In this document: positions 49,886-61,200 of the stretch, in pieces
Position numbering within the stretch: the first letter of the stretch is position 1
Layout of the letters: every line of letters begins with the position of its first letter
DNA from: Odiellus spinosus
Taxonomy: Eukaryota; Arthropoda; Arachnida; Opiliones; Phalangiidae
Length of the DNA: 64,000 bases
Assembly: GCA_963920705.1 (NCBI GenBank)
Contig: OY987226.1
Location: 23,114,136-23,178,135 of the forward strand
Direction of reading: 5' to 3'
Made by a program: the position numbers and the translations under genes
The notes under the pieces: generated by a model
Databases searched by the model: none
Seen by the model: only the letters and a program-made list of their open reading frames with translations
What the model was told of the DNA's origin: nothing

Positions 49886-50605
49886 GGATAGTTCGGTGCA
49901 GGAAAATTGGCTGCCGGAAAACTGGCTGCCGGAAAATTTGGTGTTAGGAATATTGGGTGCGAGAATATTTGATGCGGTTTGGGCGGAAAATTCGGTGCAA
50001 AATAATATTTTAGATAAGGTTAGGTTAGTTAATCCCTCGAATTAGCCCATACCTCCAACTAGTTAATTCCTCGAGCTACCCCGTCCATCTGGTAATCTTT
50101 AAGGTAAGGTTAGGTTAGTTAATCCTTCTAATAAGCCAATCCCTCCAACTACTTCATCCTTAGCTCGGGCTATTTGTAATATTTTAGGTAAGGCTAGGTT
50201 ATTTAATTCCTCAAATTAGCCCATCCTTCCAACTAGTTAATCCCTCGGGCTACCCATTCCATCTTGTAATCTCTCTGTCTTTCAAGATTTGTACCAGGGT
50301 CTCAATTACAAATAGATTGAAGCCTCAATTAAATGCTATAATTTTTATTCAGCATTAGTAAGAATTAAGGTTCAAATGACCTATAAAGAAAAATAGTGAA
50401 ATGTGGGAAAGGTGTATATTTTTGGTGTAGCACACCACGCTTCTTTTTAAAATTGGAAAATTAATTGTAAAATTAAATTGAAAATAAAATTTTATGAAAC
50501 ACCGAGTTTTCCGTGCACCCAATTTTCCCCACACCGAATATTCTCAGCAGCCAATATTCCGGCAGCCAATTTTCCGGCAGCCAATTATCCTGCACCGAAC
50601 TATCC
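49886..50605. mobile_element. 720-bp TIR element with repeated GGCTGCCGG subterminal motifs
   Basis: Left GGATAGTTCGGTGCAGGAAA ... with two GGCTGCCGGAAAA units, right end the inverted counterpart with CCGGCAGCCAATT units and ...CTGCACCGAACTATCC. No clear TSD. Inside are three ~110-bp direct repeats (about 50015-50275) beginning 'ttaggttagttaatcc'. Confidence 0.75.
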
Positions 50606-50685
50606 TAGATCCCAATGCACAGGCTTATTCTCAAAGAAACGAGCATGAACCTAAATTCACATTGAAAACCCGATTTGTATATTAA

Positions 50686-51014
50686 AGGGAGCCCAAAGGG
50701 GGTGCAAATAGAGGGGTCGACATTTTTAAAATACGTCATCATGGGAACCAATTGTGGGGTTCAAAATAGCCGCTAGAACTATCCTGGCGCTAGGTGTTTG
50801 GGCGCGTTCCCCGATATGTAGTATTCCGCGTTTCCCCGAGTCCTCCCACTCCCTACTCCAACGTGGGCCTCGTGGCTCCACCCCGGATCCGGATGATGCC
50901 TATTTACGCCAGGGCTCTTCACGAAAAATAGTTCCCTATCACGTGATAGTGACGTTTTTTAAAAATGTCTTCCCCCCCCCCATATTGGTCTTTTGCACCC
51001 CCTTTGGGCTCCCT
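50686..51014. mobile_element. TTAA-flanked MITE, AGGGAGCCCAAAGG family
   Basis: TIRs AGGGAGCCCAAAGGGGGTGC and GCACCCCCTTTGGGCTCCCT are perfect over 20 bp, flanked by TTAA (50682-50685 and 51015-51018). It shares the AGGGAG start with the elements at 36473 and 58803. Confidence 0.88.
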
Positions 51015-51232
51015 TTAAGGCGAAGCCCTGAGCGTCAAATTTCCTGCCCTTAATTTCACACGAAAATTAAGTAGAGGAAACTACCTAGTTCCCGCTGCTA
51101 GAGGTAGATGGCGCCACCGTGGTCCACCGACTATTGATAAAGTATCCTAGTAAAGTGGCCCCCGATGCGATAAATGGAACAAAAACTCTAGAAGACATAT
51201 TTATATATATATTCCCAACTCAATGCTTAGCC

Positions 51233-51264
51233 CACGGACCGTTTATATATATAAACGGTCCGTG
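51233..51264. repeat. 32-bp perfect palindrome
   Basis: CACGGACCGTTTATAT followed by its exact reverse complement. It is isolated, without flanking TIR structure or a T run that would make it a terminator. Confidence 0.9.
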
Positions 51265-52005
51265 CTTAACCTGTCTCTTTACTAATAGAGAGCTGCAAAG
51301 GCTTTGGGAGAACTCCACTCCCTCAGAAAGCCAAGGGACTCCCTCATTTTTGGGTGGAGTTGGAGATCGGTTAAATAAAAAAATTGGCTTTGGGAATATT
51401 GTCTCTGAAATGAAAGGGAGTCGGGAGGGAGTGGGAATTTTATTATATTTAATTGCGGAGCTGGGTGGGATTGGGTTATTCTGGATTTAGTTGGAGTTTT
51501 GGTGGCGTTGGCATTTATAATTTCAAAATGGAGTTGGTGGCATTGGAAGCGAGCTTTTGGGTCCCGATTCTATAGCTAGTGGGGCCCTCTATTAGTCCAT
51601 CTAGAAAAAATAAAAAATCATAGCTTCAATCAATGCATTTGGAAACCTAAACTAAAACATAACTTTCGAAGCTCGTGGGTCACGGGATATTTGGAAATTG
51701 GAACTTTGGATTGTTATTCTTGGAGAGTCAGTCACTCTCAGAGTCGACAGAGTAGAGACGTAAAACTTTTGCTTTCTAGGAAATATAACGGCCAATAAAA
51801 CTACTAAATCATACAGTATGTTAATGCGAAATAACAATACTCTAAATCGGGAAGTAAGTTCTCCAAATTTAATATCAAAGAAAGTAGATGACGAATTAAC
51901 ATTGTAGTTGGAATTCGATAGCGTTGGAAAAACCTTTTAATTATATCATAATTATATACTGAGGAGGTGTTGTGGGAAACGTTTTTAGAAACGGAATTTG
52001 AAAAT
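51265..52005. other. Low-complexity 'gggagtggg / ttggctttgg' region
   Basis: G-rich purine/TG strings such as 'ggctttgggaatattgtctc' resemble the repeats at 54085-54330 on the far side of the element at 52014-53982. No gene recognised. Confidence 0.4.
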
Positions 52006-52071
52006 GGTTAAGTCGAGGGGGCAGACACTTGACTTTTCGTTGTACACCTGAGTTCAAATTCTCTCGAGTTC

Positions 52072-52295
52072 GCCTGAGTTCACCTGAGTCCGCCTGAGTT
52101 TACCCGAGTCCGCCTGAGTTCAGTGAAACTCCACCCGAGTCCACCCGAGTCCGCCCGAGTTCGCCCGAGTTCACCCGAGTTGGCCCGAGTCCACCCGAGT
52201 TGGCCCGAGTCCACCCGAGTTCGCCCGAGTCCACCCGAGTTCGCCCGAGTCCACCCGAGTTCGCCCGAGTCCACCCGAGTTCGCCCGAGTCCAGT
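52072..52295. repeat. Left subterminal minisatellite, 10/20-bp unit
   Basis: Alternating CCCGAGTCCA and CCCGAGTTCG units, about 20 of the 10-mers. It creates open frames on both strands that are not genes. Confidence 0.9.
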
Positions 52296-52753
52296 CGATT
52301 ACGGTTATAAATAATATTTAAATTAACTTTAAACTTCTTTAAATAGTGAAAAGATAGGGTCACTTAGGCAGGATTTATTCGAAAATGAAAAAAGATTTTT
52401 CATGCAGTCTTTTTTGTTTGATATGTGCGATATGATAACGTAACTTCCCCGAGAGACATTTAATTTAATAAATTGCATTCACATTTAATTAAACTTCAAA
52501 ATAACCCTGTGTTTGACACTATTTTTTAAGTTTCAACCGAATTATTTAATATTTTGTTATAAATAGGCTAGTAGATGAGATATTAATTTATGATACGAAT
52601 TTGTGATTTCATTTATACCGTAATTATTAACAGAGATATGACCATTTTACGTATCCAAGTTTTCAACGAAATTTGCAAGACTCGTGAAGGATGTTTTAGG
52701 CTAGGGTCGCTATTCTCCGTCTACCACGGCACTCCTTTTCTTCGATCGCCTTA

Positions 52754-53119
52754 AGCCTCGTTCATACTTGAGGGAAAAATCGGTTTCAAAACCAGTACGA
52801 AACGTTTTCCGTTTTCCTTGGTTCACACGCTGATAAGACGGTTCGCGGACGTTCGCCTCGGTTCGACTTAAGCCAAGGCTTAGCCTCGTTTTAAAAAATG
52901 CCCAGAAATTAAAATTTTTAAATTATTATTTCAAACTAATTAGTAAATCGTGTTTGTAACTCGTTGGTTAATTATTTTTTCAAAGCGGATTGAACTGAAG
53001 CGACTTGACCAAATTGCTTCCCCAACCAACACGAACTGATTTCTCACGTTGGTTTGATAACCAGTTAATAGAAATCGAGGCGCAACGAAGCGCATTTAGG
53101 TCTATGTATGAACGAGGCT
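52754..53119. mobile_element. Harbinger-like MITE with TTA TSD
   Basis: AGCCTCGTTCATAC at the left pairs with GTATGAACGAGGCT at the right, flanked by TTA (52751-52753 and 53120-53122). Subterminal 'cggttcgcggacgttcgcc' is CpG-rich. Confidence 0.75.
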
Positions 53120-53709
53120 TTACTTACCCCTTTCCCCAACCGCTCCGTGTGTTGCTGGGGTGCCTTATAAAACTTTAAACGCTCCCCGGTAAAACTTGAA
53201 TAACTCTTTTGATAATTTTCGTGGAAATGAAAACTAAACCTATGATATTGGAGAGTTGTTTAATTAAGAAATTTTACGCCTTAAATGTTGGTGAAAAAAT
53301 GATCAAATATAGGCTATTTTGGGAAGATAATTAAAGGTTAACGGTAATTATTAAAATTAAATTAGTTCAGGGTAAAATGTCCAACGTGGTCTCAAAAACG
53401 AAACCCGAGTTAATTTTCGAAAAATGTTAGTTCATTTGACCGGAAATCATACTTAAGCAGAGGTATAAATCACGAATACTTCGTAAAATTATCATAACTC
53501 ACTTAATCATAATAGTAGCACTCAATTGAAACATTAATGCGAAAGATGAATAACCTATCTATTACCCTATTTAGACAAAACACATTTAGTTCTGTTAATT
53601 AAGAAAGAAAAATAACGTCGAATATAGGGTTCTTTTAAAGAGTAATTAAATTTTAATGCAAATTTTGTAAATGAAATGGCTCTCGGGGAAGTTACGTTAT
53701 CATATGCAA

Positions 53710-53942
53710 GGGAATTCGCGAGAGTGCAAGGGAGTTCGCGAGAGTGCAAGGGAGTTCGCCTAAATCTATAATTTCTTGTCAGGAATTTCGCGAGAGTTCA
53801 CCCGAGTCCGCGAGAGTTCGCCCGAGTCCGCGAGAGTTCGCCCGAGTCCGCGAGAGTTCACCCGAGTCCGCGAGAGTTCACGCGAGTCCGCGAGAGTTCA
53901 CGCGAGTCCGCGAGAGTTCACGCGAGTCCGCGAGAGTTCAAA
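53710..53942. repeat. Right subterminal minisatellite, 20-bp unit
   Basis: CCGCGAGAGTTCACCCGAGT units, about nine to ten, after a short run of 'gcgagagtgcaagggagtt'. Confidence 0.9.
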
Positions 53943-54084
53943 ATCATTTGTACACCTGAGTTCTTAAGTGTCTGCCCCCTCGGGTTAAGTTTATTTACAC
54001 GAACTGCATGCTGGCTTCGGAATTTCGGATATTTGAATTGGTAAAATTGCTATAGAAATTAGAATTTGGAGTTCAAAGGGGTTC

Positions 54085-54330
54085 AAAGGGGTTGGCTTTG
54101 GCAGCGACTGGATATTATCAATTGGCTTTGGCGAGAACTGGATATTATAAATTGGCTTTGGCGAGAACTGGATATTATAAATTGGCTTTGGCAGGGAGTG
54201 GGAATCGTGTCAAACTTATAATTGGCTTTGGCAGGGAGTGGGTATCGTGTAAAACTAATCAATTGGCTTTGGAAGGGAGTGGGAATCGGGTGAAATATAT
54301 TAATTGGCTTTGGAAGGGATTAAATTTTTA
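54085..54330. repeat. Tandem 'attggctttggc' array, ~30-55 bp units
   Basis: Units of 'attggctttggcgagaactg' + 'gatattataa' (three), then longer units with 'gggagtgggaatcg' (three). It keeps a frame open across 54092-54520, which I do not regard as a gene. Confidence 0.8.
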
Positions 54331-54695
54331 TTTTTTTCATAGTATGGAGTTGGGTGGCTTTGTAAAGATTAACAACGGCGTTAGGGTGGCAGTGGCGTTT
54401 GTAAAACATTTACCGTTGGAGTTGACCGGCATTGGCATTGAGTTTTTTTCATTTTGCAGCCCTCTATTTACTAACCTTGTCTTGCCCAAGAGTCCAGTCA
54501 ATTGGACAGTTTCCCAGTAGCTCCTTTACACAAATTATGATACTGTCAGATTTTTTGGACCAGTAAGTGGAACTTTTTCTTGTTGGGAGAATGTCCAGAG
54601 ATCCTCCCCTTGAAATGAAAAGTTATAGGGCATTTGGAAAATTTATGGTCCACTTGTCCAAGTCTCCTGTTTGTTTTCCTTCCCTGGTTCAGTTT

Positions 54696-54938
54696 CTAAT
54701 TTTGAAACGCATCGTCTGCTTTAGCAATGAATTGTTTTTGCTTCAGGAAATTCTGTTTTCCAATGGTTAAGATTGTAATTGATAATTTAGGAAGTTCGTG
54801 TACAGACTTTAAATTTTGTGCTTGAATCTTTGCCAATAATCCATATTTCCATTTTGGTTTTCTGAGATAATAAAACCAGACGAGGTAATAAGGTCTTTCA
54901 AATTCAGCAGACGACAGAAATAAGTACGTCTTGGAAAT
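54696..54938 (-). CDS. Unidentified open frame, possible terminal exon
   Basis: About 80 codons ending TAG, with ERPYYLVWFYYLRKPKWKYG, LLAKIQAQNLKSVHELPKL and a Lys-rich end. The composition is less random than neighbouring frames and TTTCCAAG could serve as an acceptor at its start. It would be transcribed divergently from VPS13D. No family recognised; it may be chance or a transposon remnant. Confidence 0.2.
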   Translation of the reverse strand: MSKTYLFLSSAEFERPYYLVWFYYLRKPKWKYGLLAKIQAQNLKSVHELPKLSITILTIGKQNFLKQKQFIAKADDAFQN

Positions 54939-55200
54939 AATCACAGCAACATTTAGCTAAGTGTAGAATTCATATCTCTTAACATTGCGTCATTTACGTT
55001 TTTATGTCGTGTAGTTGTTACCAGCAGGATATAATAGGCATAGTGCAGTATGAAGATCCTATGGCGCTTAAATGAGTTAAATGTTAAATTTGACCAGAAT
55101 TGATCAGTATTTGCGTTCCATTACACCTGTCAAAGGAATTTCGTGAACTCGTTAATCTGACCACGCTTATTGGGGAAGTTCCTGTACTGTTCATTGAAAA

Positions 55201-58200
55201 ATGCTAGAAGGTCTCGCAGCATGGGTCTTGAATACTTATGTAGGAGAATATTTGGAAAACCTAAATACAGATCAACTAAGCATTGGACTTCTCCAGGGTA
55301 AGCATAAATATGGAACACTGGGATAAAATTTCACTTTTTTAATGTATAATGATTAAAGTTCAACCGTAATAATCGTAGTTAGCTTATTAATTCAAGAGTT
55401 TGTGTTTTAGGGAACACTTACTCATTCTTAACTAACAATGTTGCGTCTTTGATTAATGATAATAACAATGGCTTCCAATCCACCAAATACGTGACTGAGA
55501 AACATTGACTCCAGCGCTGTAACCTGTTTTAAGGGTTTCTGTTTCTGGATGGTCGATTTTTGTAACAGGGAAGGGGGTGGGTTTCAAAACTAGCGTTATC
55601 GATGGGAGAAGGGAAAAATAATCGGCCATGCTCGTAGTTAATAAATAAAAGTTTGTTTTAGGTATGAAATTTATTGAGTAATTACAGGGAGAAGATGGTT
55701 TTATTTAGGTCCAAAATTCACAAATGATAGTTTGTATGGGAAAAAAGTTTGTCATGATTCTGGTTTTCAAGTAAAAAAAAGCATTGTATCTTCTGTGGCT
55801 ACTGAATGTTCAGCACATTCCCTGTTATGATCACCTAGCCTCCCTGGAATGGATCGCTTTCTCCCACCATCGTGTGTTTCTTGATTTAGTGATCCTCTTC
55901 AAAATCTTACCTCTCCCTGACAAGCCATACTTCACTTAAGCTCCTTCTGCCAACTCCACTTTCAAACTATTTCAAACAACAGTGTTTTAAATTGGATTTT
56001 CTTATATAGGGATCAAACACGTTGACCTTTGACCTTTGCTTTATACCAAAAATTTAATTAAATTTAACCATTTTTTCGAAATCCACGCCTGTTATTTGCC
56101 CGAAAATATTGAAATCCCAAAGTATTATTTCTAGTTCTCGAAATATTCATATTTTAGTTTAACCCCCAAAATAATTTATTTCATTTTTTGTTTTTATTTA
56201 AAAATCAATCAATTTTGTGTTTTTTAAATTCCAACTCGACTTTCACCTTGTCACAACCTTTTAACAAATATTTTGACATAGATGTTAGTGCAACATCAAG
56301 ATTTCAATCTTATAGAGGATGTTTTCCGGTATAACCCAAAATATTCGTCTTTAATTAGTGCCAAATAATACCAAGGAATATTAAAGGGGGGTGGAACGGT
56401 GGCCACACGTTATAACGCGTGTCGTTCAAACTCAGCTTCTGCTTCCAATTCACCTTCCCCCCCCCCCCCCCCCCCCTTGGCTGCTGCTATATATTCTAAT
56501 GTGCATCCTTTTTCGTGCATGCTACCTGAGATGATTTGACACGAGATGATGTAGGTATGTCACGTGAGTGCGCATCCAAAAAGCACAATTAGCATCTTTG
56601 GCTACAGAAGCGAGAGAGGAAAATTACATCTTCTTCAGATTAAAATCAAATTGTCTCCACATTCTTTGGAAGACTTATGCGCTATTCCAATATAACATTA
56701 TTTCCGTTATACACAAGCAATAAATGTTTCTGGTGCTACTTCTTTGGTATTCTTTCACTATCACTTCTGCATCATTCAAAATATTTCTGCTGTCAAGGAG
56801 AGGGGTGCAGCTTTTATTTGGGATTAGCTCAAAGAGACAAATTTATGGAAACAATGGGTACCATTAATTGTTACTGCTTTGGAATATCTTTCTTCAAGGG
56901 CAGTAGCTTTTTCAGTAATTTATCATTTGAAACAGAAAAATGTAACGTTTTCGGAAGAAGAAATGCAGAAGTCAAACATTTCCTTCAGAGTTAAAATCTG
57001 CCCAGGTATAAGTCGTTGAAAGCTATGCCGAAATCATTTTTGGTGATGGCAAATATTAAAAAAATTAATTCGGTTTTTACACTGGCCAGAAAAATAAATG
57101 TTTTCCAATTGAAAACTTGCAATATTTTGAATGATGCTGAAAGTGATAGTGAAAGTACCAAAGATATAGCACCAGAAACATTTATTGCTTGTGCATACGG
57201 GAAATAATGTTATATTGGAATAGTGCAGAGGCTTTTAAAAGAATGTGGAGACTATTTGATTTATTTATGTACCCTCCATTCAATTCCGCTAAGTATTATT
57301 GGCCACAAATTAAAGACGAATGTGTTGGGTTATACCGGAAAATATCCTCTGTGAAATAGAAAATCTTGATGGTGCACTAACATCTAAGTCAAAATATTTG
57401 TTAAAAGGTTGTGACAAGGTGAGGTGGAATTTAAAAAACACAAAACTGATTGATTTTTAAGTAAGAACATTATAAAAAATGAAATAAACTGTTTTGGGGG
57501 TTAAACTAAAATATGAATATCTCGATAACTAGAAATAATACTTTGGGATTGCATCATTTTCGGGTAAATCACTGGCGGGGAATTCGGGAAAAGTTGTTAA
57601 ATTAAATTTAAATTTTGGGTATAAAGCAAAGGTCAAAGGTCAACGTGTTTGATCCATATCATGGGATATATAGAAAAAACAATTTAGAACACTGTTGACA
57701 CACACGAATAGTATTCTTCATGGGCTTTAAAATGGAATTTGAATGATGAAAATTGGTCAAGAATTACAAAAACTATGGGTGGAAGCCATTTCAGAAAATG
57801 GTCATATTCTGTACCTCTGAAACTACTGGACTGATTGAAAAAATAATCAGAAATTGGGTTTCTACGATGTCAATTTCCGCCAAATCGGTGGGGGTCGGGT
57901 TGACAAGCTGTGACCATCTGTCATGAAATCACCCCCTCCTCTAAAGCATTCCGTTTTCAGGAGAAAACTATTGTCTACACCATTCAATCCCTCATTAAAA
58001 GAACAAAAACTTTTTTTGAAAAGCAAAAGAGGATAGAAAGTATAAAAGATCATCTTACGTTTTCCCGCTACACTCTTGAATAATTCCTAACTTCCCTAAG
58101 AGGAAGACAATCTTTTAACCATCTGTTTTTAGAAGAATTTAGTTTATGCTGACAATGATTACAACATAAATGGGCATCTTCCAGTAGCACCAGAAATGAA

Positions 58201-61200
58201 AATCATGATGTCGGTTAAAATTTTACCCTCTAACGACAAAATGTTTGGAAACAAAAACTCAAAAATACGTCATTGAAATTTTTTTTGCAGCGTCAAATTG
58301 AAATAGAAAAGTATTTAAATGTGGCATAAAGAAAAACCACACAATAAAGATATTTTAAACTTTTATCCGAGATGGTGAAGTAATTGTTTATCTTAAATAT
58401 TACCCTTACCGAAAAAACTTAGTCTGATGTGAAGAGGTCCTCAAGAACACTACAAAAGTCTTTGGGAAGTCTTTGAGACCTCCCCAAGATTTCTTGACAT
58501 AATGGAAGACTTCCCCAAGACCTCTTAAGACTATGTAAGACACCCAAAAGACTTCCGCAAGACCTCTTAAGACTAACTTTTTTTGGTAAGGGTAAACCGT
58601 GGTTATCTGTAGCCATAATGAAATACCAAGTTTTTTACAAACTTTTGAAATAGTATGTTTACTTGTCTGTTTTGTTTTATTTCTTTTGAAAAGAGAGGCG
58701 AAGACCGCCCGCATGGTCAGTAATAATAGTGAAAAATAAACAAATAAAGGCACTTTTTCAGCGAAACTCACACACTCAAATATCCCTGCACTTTTAACTT
58801 AAAGGGAGCAAAACTGGAAATTGGTACAATGTTATTCCATTTAACTATTACAGTTTTAGAAAAAATAAAAATTTTGAGATATCACTCCGAAAGTACTGCA
58901 GGTTTAACTTTCTGGTATTGCCATATGTAACAGTGCCAGGTGAGAGGTTTTCAAAGAACTATTAATTGGGAAACTAGAATCTTATACATATTCGATAAAT
59001 CTAGAAAAGTGTGATTAGAAAATTATTTCAAATGCATTATACACTGCTATGTATTTTACTACTTTGAATAATATAGAATTAGATTACCAAATGTTCATAT
59101 TTTAAACATGGCTGGTCAGTCTTGAAATTTAAATAATGAACATTTTTTTCAGGGATCCCTGAGGATGCCCAACCCACTTAAAGTACAATATTTAGGAAAG
59201 ACAATCCATCCACTCTCACTTGCTTGTACCATTTAGTTTTTCCCTTAAGCAATTTTTTTTTTTTTTTTTTTTCGTAGCCTTGGGAATTTACTTGAGAGCA
59301 ATCGGCATCCTGCAAGAAACTTATTAACTAAGGGACTGTTCGAAGACAAGAAAATATGAAAAAGTTTGTCGACAATGCCACTAGCTAGATTTTGGTGAGA
59401 CCCTAAAAATGGCAGAAATATTGAGACAATTTCATAGTAGTGGGTTGCGTTAAAAGCTTAATGGGTGTCTATTTTGACTTCTGGTGAGGATTTTTCAACG
59501 AATGTTGTTCAGAGAGGATAATGTTAATTCCATGCCTCAAGCCAACTGTTAGTACCATGTACCCTTGTACCATCTATAAGTCTAGGTGTGAAGCAAAAAC
59601 CGAATACTTGAAATTGCTTTGCAAAAGAAGTTAGCTGCAAATAAAGCCTAAACGCAATTAAGGTTGTTTAAGAGTAAAAAAAAAAAAAAAAAAAATTGAT
59701 GGCAAATGCTGACTAAACGTTGCATGATTTTGCGATGCACATTCTGTGATTTCATTCATTATAAAGACAATAATGCGTAGGTATTAGGTAATACGTATTT
59801 TATAGCACATGTAACAAACTTCCAGTCCTTACAGTCACTGACTTTTTCAGAAGCCTTTGTTTTTAATTATTTGAGATAAAACCATTACTTCACCATGTCT
59901 ATTTAATTTTAAAATTTTACTTCACAGAATTGGCCTTATTCCTATTCAGCGCCACCTCGGCCGAGCGGCGAAAATTGGAACCAACGAGACCGGGCACCAA
60001 TCAGATTTCGCCATTCTCAGAATTTTTTCAATTTAAAATCATATTTCGGCTAGTCGCGAATTTCCCCGCTTCGGCCAGAAAAATGTTTTCTATTAAATAT
60101 TATTTGAGAGGAAGGAATTAAATCGGCTTAAAACTTGTTAAAAAAGTTGTGCTTTACACGATACGTCAATTTTCAAAAGGTAAAAATAACATTTACATCA
60201 TTTATAAAATTAAAACTTATTTGGCTCGCTAAGCCTTGGTCCTTCTTATAGAAGGTATTCATGAATCATGCAACTTCTAAAGTTCTATAAGAAGGACCAA
60301 GGCTTACCGAGCTAAATAAGTTTTAATTTTATAAATGATGTAAATGTTATTTTTACCTTTTGAAAATTGACGTATCGTGTAAAGCACAACTTTTTTAACA
60401 AGTTTCAAGCCGATTTAATTCCCTCCTCTCAAATAATATTTAATAGAAAACATTTTTCTGCCCGAAGCGGGAAATTCGCGACTAGCCGAAATATGATTTT
60501 AAATTGAAAAAATTCTGAGAATGGCGAAATCTGTTTGGTGCCCGGTCTCGATGGTTCCATTTTTCGCCGCTCGGCCGAGGTGGCTCTGAATAGGAATAAG
60601 GCCAATTCCTTTGCCACATTTGGCGATCGGTGCAGCTTGAGTTTTTGTTTCTATTTTCAGCCATTTTGGCGTTTGAGTAGAGTTTTCAATAACATCACGT
60701 TTATTGCTGATTCTATAGGATTAAAACTTGGTATTCTCTTGCCGTAAATCATGGTGCTATTGCCCGACGATAAATGTCAACCAAACAATAACACACCAAA
60801 CGAGTGTATAGTTTGCAAAATTGCAATGCATGTTTTTGTTAGCTGCCTCCTTTTTAATTTTTAAATGAAAATATTTCCAAGGTTTTTTGATTTAGTTGCA
60901 ACGGCAAGACCCTATAATAATCAAATCAAACCACTAAATATTAAATATTCCAAAAATTTCCAATAGTAAATCGGTTTACTATAGTGGTTGATTTCATTGA
61001 CAACATTTTCATAAAATATTGTATCTTAAATATTCGTAGCATGGCTGTATCTAGCCCGTGGATTGAGATAGGGGCTAAAGGGCCGCCAAAGTTGGTCTGG
61101 TTTTTTTATATTAGGGGGCGCCATTTTTAATAGCTATGGCCCTGATCCGTAGATGGAAAATAGAGCACTTAAAAATTTTTTTGATAAGATTTTGGCCTAC

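Larger units (their letters stand above)
52014..53982. mobile_element. 2-kb TIR element with subterminal minisatellites and a perfect 8-bp TSD
   Basis: CGAGGGGGCAGACACTT ... AAGTGTCTGCCCCCTCG flanked by GGTTAAGT (52006-52013 and 53983-53990). A CCCGAGTTCGCCCGAGTCCA array lies at about 52072-52295 and a CGCGAGAGTTCACCCGAGTC array at about 53710-53942. No transposase found. A Harbinger-like MITE sits inside (52754-53119). The 8-bp TSD would fit hAT or P-like elements; the terminus is not a typical hAT one. Confidence 0.88.

Noticed and set aside
51119-51490. 123-codon plus-strand ORF
   Set aside because: It runs through a perfect palindrome and a low-complexity G-rich region; composition is not protein-like.
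52080-53967. Repetitive ORFs rich in Arg/Ser/Glu or Gly/Leu
   Set aside because: Produced by the subterminal minisatellites of a transposable element on both strands.
54092-54520. 142-codon plus-strand ORF
   Set aside because: Its first half is the 'ttggctttgg' tandem array and the rest has no family resemblance.
59930-60617. Mirror-image ORFs of ~62 codons on opposite strands
   Set aside because: They are the same sequence read from both arms of the palindrome; no start context or family supports a gene.
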